Part shown: one piece after another, positions 48,042 through 57,474 of the stretch
How positions within the stretch are numbered: position 1 is the stretch's first letter
Layout of the letters: the number at the start of each line of letters is the position of its first letter
Translations under genes and position numbers: made by a program
Notes under the pieces: model-generated
What the model saw: only the letters and a program-made list of their open reading frames with translations
Told to the model about the DNA's origin: nothing
The model's database searches: none
Assembly: GCA_033296885.1 (NCBI GenBank)
Contig: MU863887.1
Span: forward strand, 351,962-415,961
Reading direction: 5' to 3'
Origin: Triangularia verruculosa
Taxonomy: Eukaryota > Ascomycota > Sordariomycetes > Sordariales > Podosporaceae
DNA: 64,000 nucleotides

Positions 48042-48830
48042 TCAGCTTACGGATCTTATAATTCCGCGGCTAGATTTCCTCTGGTCTGCGAAGTTCTGGG
48101 CTATTTTCCACACAATCATCTGGTATGTTAGGCTCGCGCAATTTTTATGAAAATCCCAAAAGCTGACGGCAGTGTTCACATGCGGCTTAGCGCACATCCG
48201 CCAAAGTTGGTAGCGCCATTTGGACCACCTTTGGCACCTATCTTTTTCTGTATGGCCGACAAGATGTTTGAATGACATATACGCCGAGAGTCTCAGTATC
48301 ATTGCTGATCCTATGTCCGTCTCATTTGCTATGCCCTGAATGAACCAGTCCTCGATGCCGATGTCGAAAAGGTCGTCAATAGCGATGCTTTTGAGATTCA
48401 GTCTGACTTCTATGATACTCTTAATCAGTGCGAAGAGGGTCTCGAGCATTGGCGGCGCAAAGGACCAATTGGAAAGCTTCACAACATCTTCAAGTTTATC
48501 AGAGCCTCACCACAACGCAGCGAGGCTTTCAGGAATGTCGTTCAAGAGTCTCTGATCAACACGTAGAAAGTTGTGGAGCCTTGGATCCCCATGAACAACC
48601 CCTTTTTCCGTAAGCAGGTTATATATGTCCTTGAGTTCCCTAAGAAGGCGAGGATTCCTTAGCTCTTCAGTTGGAAGATTGTGTAGGAAAGACCTGCAAT
48701 CGGAGGAAGCAGTTCGGCAGGTCCGTGAGTGTCGAAGCCCGCAGAGATGCTATCGCCAAGCTATTCATCGTGCTACAATGGATATATTTCCAGAGTTCGG
48801 TCAATAACATTGCGAGCGTTTTGGCGGATG
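48042..48830 (-). pseudogene. Degenerate kinase-like gene
   Basis: Minus-strand remnant of a fungal kinase-like protein. Near 48550-48690 it reads ELRNPRLLRELKDIYNLL followed by KGVVHGDPRLHNFLRV, which resembles the catalytic loop (HGD...N) of kinase-like and aminoglycoside-phosphotransferase-like fungal proteins. The frame meets a TGA near 48510 and then continues in the same frame to 48042. Upstream, toward 48830, coding-like pieces lie in other frames and no start can be found. A donor-like GTGAGG at the TGA leaves open that one intron is real. The parent gene seems to have decayed. Confidence 0.45.
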
Positions 48831-49038
48831 TTTTAAGCAAGCAAGTGACGGCACGGCCAGGAGTAGGGATCGGAAAGCACTCACAAACTCTGTTCCCGGT
48901 GATGCTTATGCGTTGCACAACATTAGCTAGTCCGGACATTTTCAAAGGAGCTGTTCAGGCAGGAGCGGAGCTCCGACCGGGGTTGTATGGCAAGAAGGTT
49001 ATAATTAACCAAATTAAACTCAAGCTCTTATACACACT

Positions 49039-49660
49039 CTAACTAAGTGGTGTTGGGCATCTCAGGTGAATCCGCTCCCCATCTTCCAACTTGATGAATA
49101 TTTCCTGACCATAGCCGTTAAGATTATTGCTTCGCGTAATGGGAACTTCCAAAGGGCGATCTCTGCTATAATATAATACACAAGTATTTTCACCTGCAAA
49201 TTGTGATAAATATGCCGCCGGCAGTGAGATGTCCCTCCCATGGTTATATATCCCGCCAAAATTCAATGTAAACTCGGGGTAATCAATTGTCCACGCTCCG
49301 GTTCGCTGATCCCACTCCCTTTTATCTATGTTGCGTATAAACGGTAAAATCGGGGCTTTATCTTTTTGCCAACGTGTGATATCTGCTGGGATAGTCACTA
49401 AGAATATGTACGGTTTCTCAGTTTGCTTATATCCGATCTCGTGTATACGGCCTACAAGTGCTAGGTCGACTTTTAACTTTTCCAACAAGGAGCAGCTCGG
49501 ATGCCAGAACCCCTTTCGTTTACTGCCGCAACAGGAGGCCGAGGTTACTGCTACTACATTGGCACCGTGGAGATCACCATCCCAAATGCTCACGGTGGAT
49601 CTCTCCGTGCCTGGATACCAAACACACACTACTACCCAGAAAGCCCAGCAGCGCTGTCAA
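49039..49660 (-). pseudogene. 5'-truncated hypothetical gene abutting a hairpin repeat
   Basis: An open minus-strand frame of about 200 codons ending at 49039 with good composition (for example RIHEIGYKQTEKPYIFLVT and EWDQRTGAWTIDYPEFTLNF). No ATG is available: the frame opens at an in-frame TGA near 49660, exactly where the ACTTG hairpin repeat begins. This looks like a gene whose 5' part was cut off by the neighbouring element. The family was not recognised. Confidence 0.45.
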
Positions 49661-49775
49661 CAAGTTAAGTCAAGTCAAGTCTGGGGCTAGACTTGACTTG
49701 ACTTGATGAATTTGAGCCAGACTTGACTTGACTCCCCCCCGACTTGACTTGACTTGACAGACTTGACAGACTTGC
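49661..49775. repeat. CAAGT/ACTTG tandem array forming a perfect hairpin
   Basis: Five-base repeats run in opposite directions. The arms at 49667-49681 and 49690-49704 are perfect 15-base inverted copies around an eight-base loop (TGGGGCTA). Further ACTTG runs follow at about 49710-49775, broken by a C-run near 49733. The array ends just before a hAT transposase fragment and could be a terminal or subterminal repeat of that element (inference). Confidence 0.8.
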
Positions 49776-49839
49776 CAAGAAAGCTCGCTCGAGGTTATTC
49801 CGAACCCGAAATAGATACAAAAATGGGCCTCCAAGACTG

Positions 49840-50259
49840 TCATGAGGCCACAACCTTCCCAAATAGTTCCTCCCGCGCCCAATTTCGTACACATTGAAGC
49901 TCTGAGAGGGTATCGTTGCCAAGAGAGTGTCGTTGTGACCCTATCGTGAGCTTTGTGAGGCTGAAGGTCCGCTCACATTCCGTTGCGCAGGGAGGTATTT
50001 CGAGCGCCATTCTCGCGAGGCGTGGGTATTCATTTTTCCGGGCCAACCACCATTGGATTGAACATGGATTTAAAAATCCGTCTTTGGCATTCGTTTTACA
50101 TGATTCGAGCTCGCCAAACCTTTCTTCGTCTAATTGAACCCATGAAACATCTCCTTGTCTGCTGTCACCGTAATCCTTATCTCTTGCGTGGCCCGTGGCA
50201 CCCTTGCGCCTTTCCATGTTTGTGACAACGTCATCCGCCTCTAAATCTGGCTCCTGCAC
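49840..50259 (-). mobile_element. hAT-family transposase C-terminal fragment
   Basis: A frame of about 139 codons ends with the hAT C-terminal dimerisation motif: WWLARKNEYPRLARMALEIP, then ATECERTFSLT and LSELQCVRNW. This is the conserved tail of DNA transposases of the hAT superfamily. The catalytic N-terminal and middle parts are missing, so the element is a dead relic. The hairpin repeat at 49661-49775 lies on its 3' side. Confidence 0.8.
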
Positions 50260-50580
50260 ACAGAGTCAGTTTTGGCGGCTGGACTCCTTGCAAGGAATTC
50301 TATGCCAAACCGGGAGCTTGGCTCTGCAAGGCTACGTTGCAATCTGGCAAGGGCAGATGGACAGGATTACACAGGATGAAGGGTTAGGGTTGAATGCAGG
50401 ACCCGGAGCTCCGACCGGGGTTTTATATTTTGGCTGCAGTGCTCTCCGCCGGCGTACCTGTACAACAGACGGATCCCAGGGGGTTATTGCTACATTAACA
50501 CTACGCCGGTGTCTTTTACCTTGTGTAGTATGTCCCAGTGTCCTAGCAGTCTTGAGCTTTTGACTGACGGACCTTAACAG

Positions 50581-51175
50581 TCCTCTGCGTCTTTGCCGAC
50601 TTCTTCTTCGCTATTTTCCCTTTGGTGTTCCTATGGAACCTTCAAATGAACCAACGTGAGAAAATCGTTATCGTAGTTAATATAAGCCTTGGATTGATCG
50701 CCGGTGTATGCGGTATTAAAAGAACTATTGAAGTTCCTAACTTGTTAAGTAAGAACTATACTAGTAAGCCACCACCTACCTCTACTTGCCTCGTTCGGAG
50801 CTCGCTAATAATTCCTAACCAGAGGACACAGTCGGCCTGATTGTCTGGTCCGCCGTTGAAATCGCCATCACCATGATCTGCATCGGCCTCCTCATCATCC
50901 TCCCGCTCTACAAAGACTTCATCAACAATCTCATCTCCCGCGCGACCCGGTCTACCTCCGGATATAAAAAGCAAGCGCCCGGCCCTCAATACGGACTCAG
51001 GACCTTCGGCGGGAGCACAATGCCTGGAGCCAGCCGGCGGCAGACTGAGACAACTGATGGGGAGGAGGGTGACCCTAAGAGGTTGAAGATGAGGAGTATG
51101 CCGGATAATAGGAGTGATCAAGAGATTTTGGGCGAGGAGGAGGTGGATACGGATGATGCGGCGGATGTGCGCTAA
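50581..51175 (+). pseudogene. C-terminal half of a Pth11-type seven-helix receptor
   Basis: Two exons survive (50581-50763 and 50823-51175), separated by a normal intron (GTAAGC, CTAAC branch, CAG). Exon A follows a good acceptor (CTGAC ... TTAACAG) and reads VLCVFADFFFAIFPLVFLWN, then ISLGLIAGVCGI. Exon B reads DTVGLIVWSAVEIAITMICI, PLYKDFI and GPQYGLRTFGGSTM. These are the last helices and tail of the rhodopsin-like domain of fungal Pth11/CFEM-type surface receptors. The first helices and any start codon are missing upstream. The intact intron shows the fragment came from genomic DNA, not from a reverse transcript. Its acidic tail is copied at 58592-58720. Confidence 0.8.
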
Positions 51176-51291
51176 GCCGCATGTGAACACTGCCGAACAC
51201 AAGTTCACATCTTGATGGTATGGCCAAAAAGCCTACCTACATTCAAGTGCATTCCCGACTATTAACACTTGCTCAGTTTCCTCATACGCGG

Positions 51292-51620
51292 TCAAGCCTT
51301 CTCCCCGTTTCTTATGGTTTTCTCCACGAGGTCGAATGTAACTTTGGGGTCTTTCTCTGTCATTTGCCAGCCGTTATTTCTCAGAAGACTGACGATCTTT
51401 GGTTCCATCAGCGTGGTGCGAAGTATGTGCCGTGCCATGGCTCGTTCCTGATGCCAGACTTTTGCCAGTGCGGCATCAGCCGGCTCGAGCACGGTTTGAA
51501 GGACGTAATCATCTTCAAGAGCATCAAGGAGGCTTGATTTCCATATTTCGTGGTTGTCTTCGCCCGTAAGGAGGGGAACAGAGATGTCGTAAAAATCTAT
51601 TGTGGTCTGTGTGAGACATT
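51292..51620 (-). mobile_element. Copia-type Gag-like fragment
   Basis: The minus-strand frame reads IDFYDISVPLLTGEDNHEIW, then LLDALEDDYVLQTVLEP, and ends in TIRNGEKA before a stop. The pattern (a folded segment ending LxGxxNxxxW followed by a short helical region) resembles the N-terminal Gag region of Ty1/copia retrotransposons. An ATG near 51642 lies in a different frame. Family assignment is tentative. Confidence 0.45.
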
Positions 51621-52139
51621 GTCGTCGTTGGCGTAATTATTTTAGAACGTGATTGGATGGCGCGATAAGGCGTTCAATCCAGCCGTTTATTGAAAGAGTG
51701 CAAAATTTGCAAAAGATGGCGATTTGAGGCCAAGAGTTTGACGATTTGAGGTCAAAGATGTGTTTCTCCCTCCTACCCTGATTCGACTTCGTTCGCAACA
51801 AGAAGAAAGCTCTTTGCAATGTGGTCACACCGGAGCCCCAGCAGCGCCACCGCTGATATCTGGCATCGACGCCTCGGCCACCCAGGTCCCAAGGTTCTCG
51901 CCTACCTCCGGAAGCAAAACTGAGGGGGTGAGGGTCACCGGGATCTTGAGAAAGATCTCCACATCTGACTGCTCTTCATGGGCAAAGGAAGCGAATCGAA
52001 ACTGGTGGCCGCCGAATTTGGTGGAATCGTTGTCTATGGCGAGACCCCCGCATTTGAGCCTGTGGTCGGCCAAGAGGTTTGGCTCGATGCCCGCATTATC
52101 AAGTCAGACGAGGGAAGCGAAAGCGGGTGGGGCCGGCAA
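51621..52139. other. No gene recognised
   Basis: The stretch lies between the Gag-like piece and the P450 piece. Open frames on both strands exist, the longest on the minus strand at 51825-52073, without recognisable content. Confidence 0.4.
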
Positions 52140-52669
52140 CAAAAGGCAACTCCCAAGCCCGCCAACTTCCCTACCTCGAAGCTGTCGTCAGAGAAGCCCT
52201 CCGTTTCCACCCCGCTGTTGCCATGCCTCTCGAACGCTATGTTCCTGCGGAAGGCTTCACTCTCCCGAGCGGTGACTTTGTTCCTGGCGGCGCAGCGGTT
52301 AACCCCTTTATTTCCAACAGAAACAAGAGCGTTTGGGGTTCCGATGCGGAAGAGTTCAGACCAGAGAGATGGCTGCAGGATGTCAAGGGGGGGGAGACTG
52401 ATGAGGGGTACAAGAAGAGAATGCAAACGTGGAATGCCTGCGATTTGAGCTTTGGGGCTGGCTCGAGGATCTGTCTTGGGAGACACTTTGCTCTACTTGA
52501 GATTTACAAGAGTGTGGCTACGATATTGAATAAGTATGATGTTAAGCTGGCGAATAAGGAGAAGGTGTGGGAGACGGTGAATAGTTGGTTTTGGAGGCAG
52601 AAAGGGGTGGAGGTTTGGCTCAGCCTCAGGGGGGAGGAAGCCAGTGAAGAAAGGTGTGAAGAGGTATAA
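52140..52669 (+). pseudogene. Cytochrome P450 C-terminal fragment
   Basis: The C-terminal third of a microsomal-type P450. The frame reads LPYLEAVVREALRFHPAVAM (K-helix with the ExxR motif), EEFRPERWL (PERF-like), and FGAGSRICLGRHFALLEIYK with the haem-ligand Cys. It ends in a normal stop at 52669. It most resembles the pisatin-demethylase/CYP57-like group (by impression only). Everything before the K-helix, including the membrane anchor and the oxygen-binding I-helix, is missing, so the fragment is not functional. It begins abruptly after unrelated sequence. Confidence 0.8.
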
Positions 52670-53279
52670 GATAGTGTTGAAATACAGCACTTATTTGCGG
52701 ATTTCTTTCTCGTGGCTCACAGCACTCAAAGGCTTCAATGTCAAGAAAAGTGGGGTGGTGATGGCCTCAATTGCCACACCTCGCTGAACCCCGAATATTG
52801 CCACCACGCCAGAACGATCCAGAACACTACATACGCGGCCTCTCCGGCCATTACCAGTTATCCACGACGCCAGTTGTGATGTATTGCCAGTGTCTTCATG
52901 TATATAAGCAGCGCTTCAACGCTGCAGATAGTTGGAGGAAGACAGACAATTTTTCCTATTCAGTAGCAGATGAAGCGCCCTATTGTCAAGCATTACTCGC
53001 TCAGCAGTGTGCTGGCTCTACAGCCGCATATGGATAAATGTCCTGGGCGAGCTCATGTAACAACTTGACAGCCACTTTCTCCAGGGCCCCAAGAAAACCT
53101 GTGAATTGGGAGAATGGATCGCCTTCTGTCAGCACCCTTAACTCTGAGACCGCTGACTACCACCGACATTTACGCAACACAGATGCCTGGGACCCCATCA
53201 CCTCTGCCACCTTCTCCAAGTCCTTCGGTTACATGTCCCACGGCCACGACCTCAATTACACAACCACAACACTAGGAAT

Positions 53280-53420
53280 AACAATAACTGAATTAGAAAC
53301 AGATGAATCAGACGAGCTTCCTTGCACGTACGTGTATTATGGCCGGGCTTGCCGCACACGCCACAACACCCTCTCTGGGTCGTTTGGAACAAGGCCGGCC
53401 CCGGCAAAACGGATGTTCTT
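53280..53420 (-). mobile_element. Transposase-tail CCHC knuckle fragment
   Basis: On the minus strand a short frame reads CCGVCGKPGHNTRTC, a zinc knuckle of the form C-x2-C-x4-H-x4-C. It resembles the tail of fungal pogo/Fot1-type DDE transposases. No catalytic part is seen. Confidence 0.45.
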
Positions 53421-53454
53421 TTCTGTAATTGAAGCAAAAAATGCTTCTCTAAAC

Positions 53455-53580
53455 CCACTCTGCAAATACAACTTCGTCAAGGCCTTCATCGACGATATCG
53501 TGATCTATTCGGAAACAGAAGAGGAACATCTCAAGCACTTGGAGACACTTTTCAAGCTTTTTATCGAGCGAGTTGCGGTG
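53455..53580 (+). mobile_element. Ty3/gypsy reverse transcriptase fragment
   Basis: The plus strand reads FVKAFIDDIVIYSETEEEHL followed by KHLETLFKLF. This is the active-site block (Y/F-I-D-D) of gypsy-type reverse transcriptase. It lies inside an otherwise unrelated open frame (53038-53613) directly beside an antisense transposase tail. It is a relic inside a nested patch. Confidence 0.75.
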
Positions 53581-53689
53581 CCATCGATAATGATGCATGC
53601 TCTGGGTGGTTAAGTCGGCTACTTCCCGAGCAAGTCAATGTAGTAAAAGCCAGAGGTCAGATGGTGAAAGCAGACGTCCTTTGGTGTCA

Positions 53690-54278
53690 GATCGCAAATT
53701 GTGATCCCTGAAAGCAAGGCTGACCTAGATGATACGGAGGATGAAGAACCTCAAGACCAGCCGATGTCGTTGGGTAGCGATCGGTCAAGCCAACCTTCCT
53801 ATGATGCCCCCCGCCGGCGCCCACAACGGCAAGCGCTGGATTAGTCTCAGTATTAGGGAGCCACGTCACCGCCCGCCTCCTATCGTTATGCAAAGAGATA
53901 TCGCAATTGAGGAATCGTCAAAGTGGTCATCAGTGGTATGGACACTCACTGCTGTCCACAGCCACCCGACATGACAACTAACCTTACTAGCACCCGACAG
54001 CGATTGGTCCAACCCCAATGTCGCAGGATAACTGATACCCGGCGTAGCCGACGGCAGGATCTTGTGAATCCTGCAACACGACCGAGCTAAAGCGTTCATC
54101 CACAATGTCTCCGTATCTTCCAGGGGTCAGACTTCGCAGCCGAGAGGCCCGAATTATTAAAAGCTGGTCCTAGTTGGCCTGATGACTATATTAAGGCACT
54201 TTCTGCACCTTTCTTGAAGCTCTCGAATTTACTCCTTACTGAAAAAGAGCACAGAGCAGTCCCACCGAAGCCGAAAAT
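53690..54278. other. Probable decayed retroelement sequence and promoter of the next gene
   Basis: A plus-strand frame near 53698-53830 reads DDTEDEEPQDQPMSLGS, then an Arg-rich segment, then meets stops. This may be a copia pol linker, but I cannot confirm it. The rest up to 54278 holds no recognised gene. Confidence 0.3.
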
Positions 54279-55083
54279 ATGCAGCGTCAATCATCGTTCG
54301 GCTTAGCTTTGAAGCCGGAGCGCAGCAGCCAGCCAGCTGCCGGTAATAGCGGGAAGAAACACCGTGCTGTGAGGGCTTGTGAAGAATGCCGGCGTCGGAA
54401 GGTCCGGTGCGACGCTATCACGAAAATGCCGCGGTCGTGTACGAACTGTCATCATTTTAAAGCGCAGTGCCGGATCCCAACGAGCAAAAGGAGGACAAGG
54501 TACCTTCAAACCTCTTTTTATTCTATTACAAGGCTAACTTATCTTTATCCTCTCCTTCCGCAGAAAACAGCACGCTCAAAACACCGTTTCCAAGAACACT
54601 TTTCTAAGGCAACAGCCGCCTTCACAAACAGGGATCCAAGCGATATGGAATCAACAGGGTAAGTTATATACAGCTAAAGTTCCCCTGTTCCGCCTTACTG
54701 TAACCTGAGAGATAATAAATAAACTAACTCTACTCTTCCGCCTGTCAGACTTGAATACAACAATGATGATGGGCGGACAGATACCCCCGGGAACGGACTA
54801 CGATTTGGGAACGCCGAGAGCGGACCACATCAATGGTGGTGCTCAAATAACGAATGGGACATACTGCGGGCTGCGAGAAGATGGATTTCAGCTACTCGCT
54901 GCACACAGCCTCATTGGATCTGATCAAGTGGACGAGCAGTTAGGCGGAGGTTTGTTCTATGCGAATTGGGTTTCTCTCTCCCTTCTATCACATATCAACC
55001 CAACAACCTCACCGTCTAGAGATACTCTGGCAGAATCGACGGCTATGGATACGGCGCAGGGTTGGGAGAGTTTTTCCTTTTAG
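54279..55083 (+). CDS. Zn2Cys6 DNA-binding protein, short or truncated
   Basis: Fungal binuclear zinc-cluster regulator. Exon 1 (54279-54499) encodes CEECRRRKVRC and later CTNCHHFKAQC; the cysteine spacing C-x2-C-x6-C-x9-C-x2-C-x6-C is canonical, with basic residues on both sides. Exons 2 (54564-54658) and 3 (54749-55083) join in frame through normal introns and add about 140 residues, for about 216 in total. The large middle-homology region of full-length family members is absent. Another donor near 54949 could lead into further open sequence to about 55210. It may be a truncated gene or an unusual short regulator. The zinc cluster itself is unbroken. Confidence 0.65.
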
Positions 55084-55532
55084 CAGATCATCGTGGAAGA
55101 TCGGGAGTTCAAGCTTATCGAGTTACGTACTTTCTCCAAGGGCACCAGAATTGGAAACAAGCACAAAGGAAACCGCTAGCAGGTTGCTTTTACACCCAAG
55201 CTTGGTTTGTTGAAAACACAAAGATTCTATAAAATATCCCTCGGCTCCTTGGTATCGCGGGCGTGCCCTCTTCGGTACGTCGTGTAAGGTCGGTCGACTC
55301 GGGGTGCAAGGCCCCACAGCGGTCATCCAACAACATTCCATCATGGCGAGCACGTACAACATGGTTAATTTGGGAGCCACTGCATCCAGTCTGGAAGCAG
55401 TTTGCGAGTCAATGTGGAAGTAAAAAGGAAAACACTCTGCTTATTTCCGAAAAACAAAACTTCCTCCGCTTCCTCCGCTTCCTCCGCTTTCTCCAATCAA
55501 CCACAGCAAGAGATCTCTGTCCGGATCCACAA
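55084..55532. other. 3' region between convergent genes
   Basis: No gene is seen. A TTCCTCCGC triplet repeat lies near 55460-55485. Confidence 0.45.
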
Positions 55533-56256
55533 TTATGCTCCCATGATAGAACGAGCTGCCAATTCGCGCCTTATATTCAATATGTCCATGAAACCTTGAA
55601 CATTGGCACGGTTGACGCTTTCCTCCCAGACCTTTGTGGTATCGAGCTCCACCTGCTCAAGGTCGATAACCATCACTCGCCCGCCATCCACCATGAGAAA
55701 GTTGTCGAGTTTCATATCGGTATACTCGACTCCGTATGATGTCAGAGCAGCGAGAGCCTTCTCAAGGCCCTGTCGCAAGTCGTCTTCGGAGAGATCGCGC
55801 CGAAGCTCGAATAGGGTCTTCCCGTCGATGAATGACAAAATCAATGTCGGGGATCCATCATACACCGCTTCGCCATAGAAATGCGGAATGATGTTCCCTT
55901 GAATCAGCTTCAAGACGTTATAAGCCTGCTTCTCTTTTTCGAACTCCTCTTCCCAGTCGGCTTTTCGCTTCTTGAGGATCACTGTCGGTGGTAAAAACCA
56001 CTCAGGCCAACGCGCTTTTATCCAGGGGCAAAGAGAAACGACGGGTTGAATCAGCGCGATGAGCAAAGGTGGTCGTTTAAGGTCCAAGCGGTACACAGTC
56101 CTGCGCGGATCTAGCAACTTGGCTTTCTCAGCAACGACAAGCCGGCTGCCGAGACGAAATTCCTAACAGTGTTAGCACCGATCGTAAGGCCTACGCTAGC
56201 TAGCTTACCAAAGGAGGCTCGGCATTTTGTAGCAGTAGCTCGCCATCTCCATCCAT
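55533..56256 (-). CDS. Small kinase-like protein
   Basis: 225 residues from two exons (56256-56209 and 56162-55533; GTAAGC and TTAG). A kinase fold is visible: VILKK with a candidate beta-3 Lys, FEKEKQAYNVLK (helix C), TLILSFIDGKTL (hinge), a catalytic loop YTDMKLDNFLM (D near residue 165, N present, HRD replaced by YTD), and VIDLEQ in place of DFG. The protein is shorter than a true kinase and seems to lack the activation segment and C-lobe, as in many fungal kinase-like proteins of transposon-rich regions. Its start lies 138 bases downstream of the stop of the next gene on the same strand. Whether it phosphorylates anything is unknown. Confidence 0.72.
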
Positions 56257-56393
56257 AGTGAGAAAACTGGTTTGGCAATTTAAATGGTGAGAAACCTGCG
56301 ACCTGGTTTGAAGGAAATTTTGAGAGGGGTAGGAACTAAGATGTTTCGTGAATCTGACTCAGACTCCCGCCAGCCTCCTGCAAGTAGCCGACA

Positions 56394-57474
56394 CTACTGC
56401 AAACAGTTTCCAGTGTCACACACCAGCACCCCATTCGGGTAGTTACCGCCATCATCCACCCAAATCCAATATCCGTCAGTCCCCTGTCTGACAAACTGGC
56501 GTTTCCACCCATTTGGGTGAACAAATTCGTAACGACCATGAGCCGTTTCCCACAGCGGCGTTCCTGACCACCACTCGTATGCGCGAGGTATTCCGTCAAG
56601 AGCAACGGCGAGTGGCATTCGCGTAGAATTCTGGCCTGCCAACGTTGCCGAAAGACGCGCCCAACCTCTCCAAGCCAATCGGTAGAGTGCATACTGGATC
56701 GTGCATTGATCTTCGGAAATGTAGTACCGGGGTATGACGCAGCAATCGACATGGCACGCTTCGTTTCGAATCTGGTCTCTGTTCTGGGCTCGGAATTGCA
56801 AAAGGAGGAGGTGTACCGAATCGAAGACGAAGACTTGAGGGCACTGGTAATGATATGCGTATCTTTCTCTCCGATAAGCCTTAAGAAATAAACCAATGAA
56901 GACTTGTTACTTACCCCCTCATCTCTCTTTGGAGTCTTTGCGTTGTAGTTGATGGGTTCCGATTCGTAGTCCATTCTTCGGGGATGATGACAGCGGGCTG
57001 CTTCAGTTCTCCTATCATCGCCGCTCTTTCAAGTAGGTGGCTTGGTCCTGGCCAGGTCAATTGGTAGTCGACCGTGACATTCGTGTTGGTTGGTCCGGTC
57101 GACCCTGCTTGGGATCTTGGCCACATGAATGGCTGACCAGTGAAAGCTAGACGAGAGGCAGGTTCAAAATGCTGGTGAAAATCACATTCTACGTCCCCTT
57201 CGTTCAAGATCGGTTGGGCAGCCACATTCAGAGGATATGCTGGGTTCTGGAGACCAACATTGTCAACCTCCGAGGGCCCGCGATAGAGCCTGTCGAGGTC
57301 AGGGCCTAAAAACTCGTCGATACTTGCCTTCGTTGGCCTGTAGACAACTCGCAGATTTATTGTCTGGAATGCATGGGTCCAGGACTTCTGACTGAGACTA
57401 GGGCGAAGATCCTCAGAAAATGCAGGCTGGGTCGCATGGAAAGTATCAATCAGCTGCTCTACAGTAGCGGCCAT
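56394..57474 (-). CDS. Fungal expanded-family protein with GELK nuclease-like motif
   Basis: 342 residues from two exons (57474-56915 and 56862-56394). The intron (GTAAGT to AAAG) joins QREMRG to YAYHYQCPQVFVFDSV without a break. A closer AAG acceptor would give a 35-base intron and a wrong frame. The protein looks like a hypothetical family expanded in Sordariomycetes: an N-terminal helical part, then VTVDYQLTWPG, an AAMIGELKQ segment (about residues 150-158), YQCPQVFVFD, a VDCCVIPR block and a C-terminal Trp-rich region. The D ... E-x-K order resembles the PD-(D/E)XK nuclease fold; that is inference. It is followed closely by the kinase-like gene on the same strand. Confidence 0.7.

Noticed and set aside
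56394..56974. Frameshift in the GELK-protein gene at the C-run near 56916
   Set aside because: Using a later AAAG acceptor gives a 54-base intron and restores the family sequence MRG-YAYHYQCPQV in frame, so no indel is needed.
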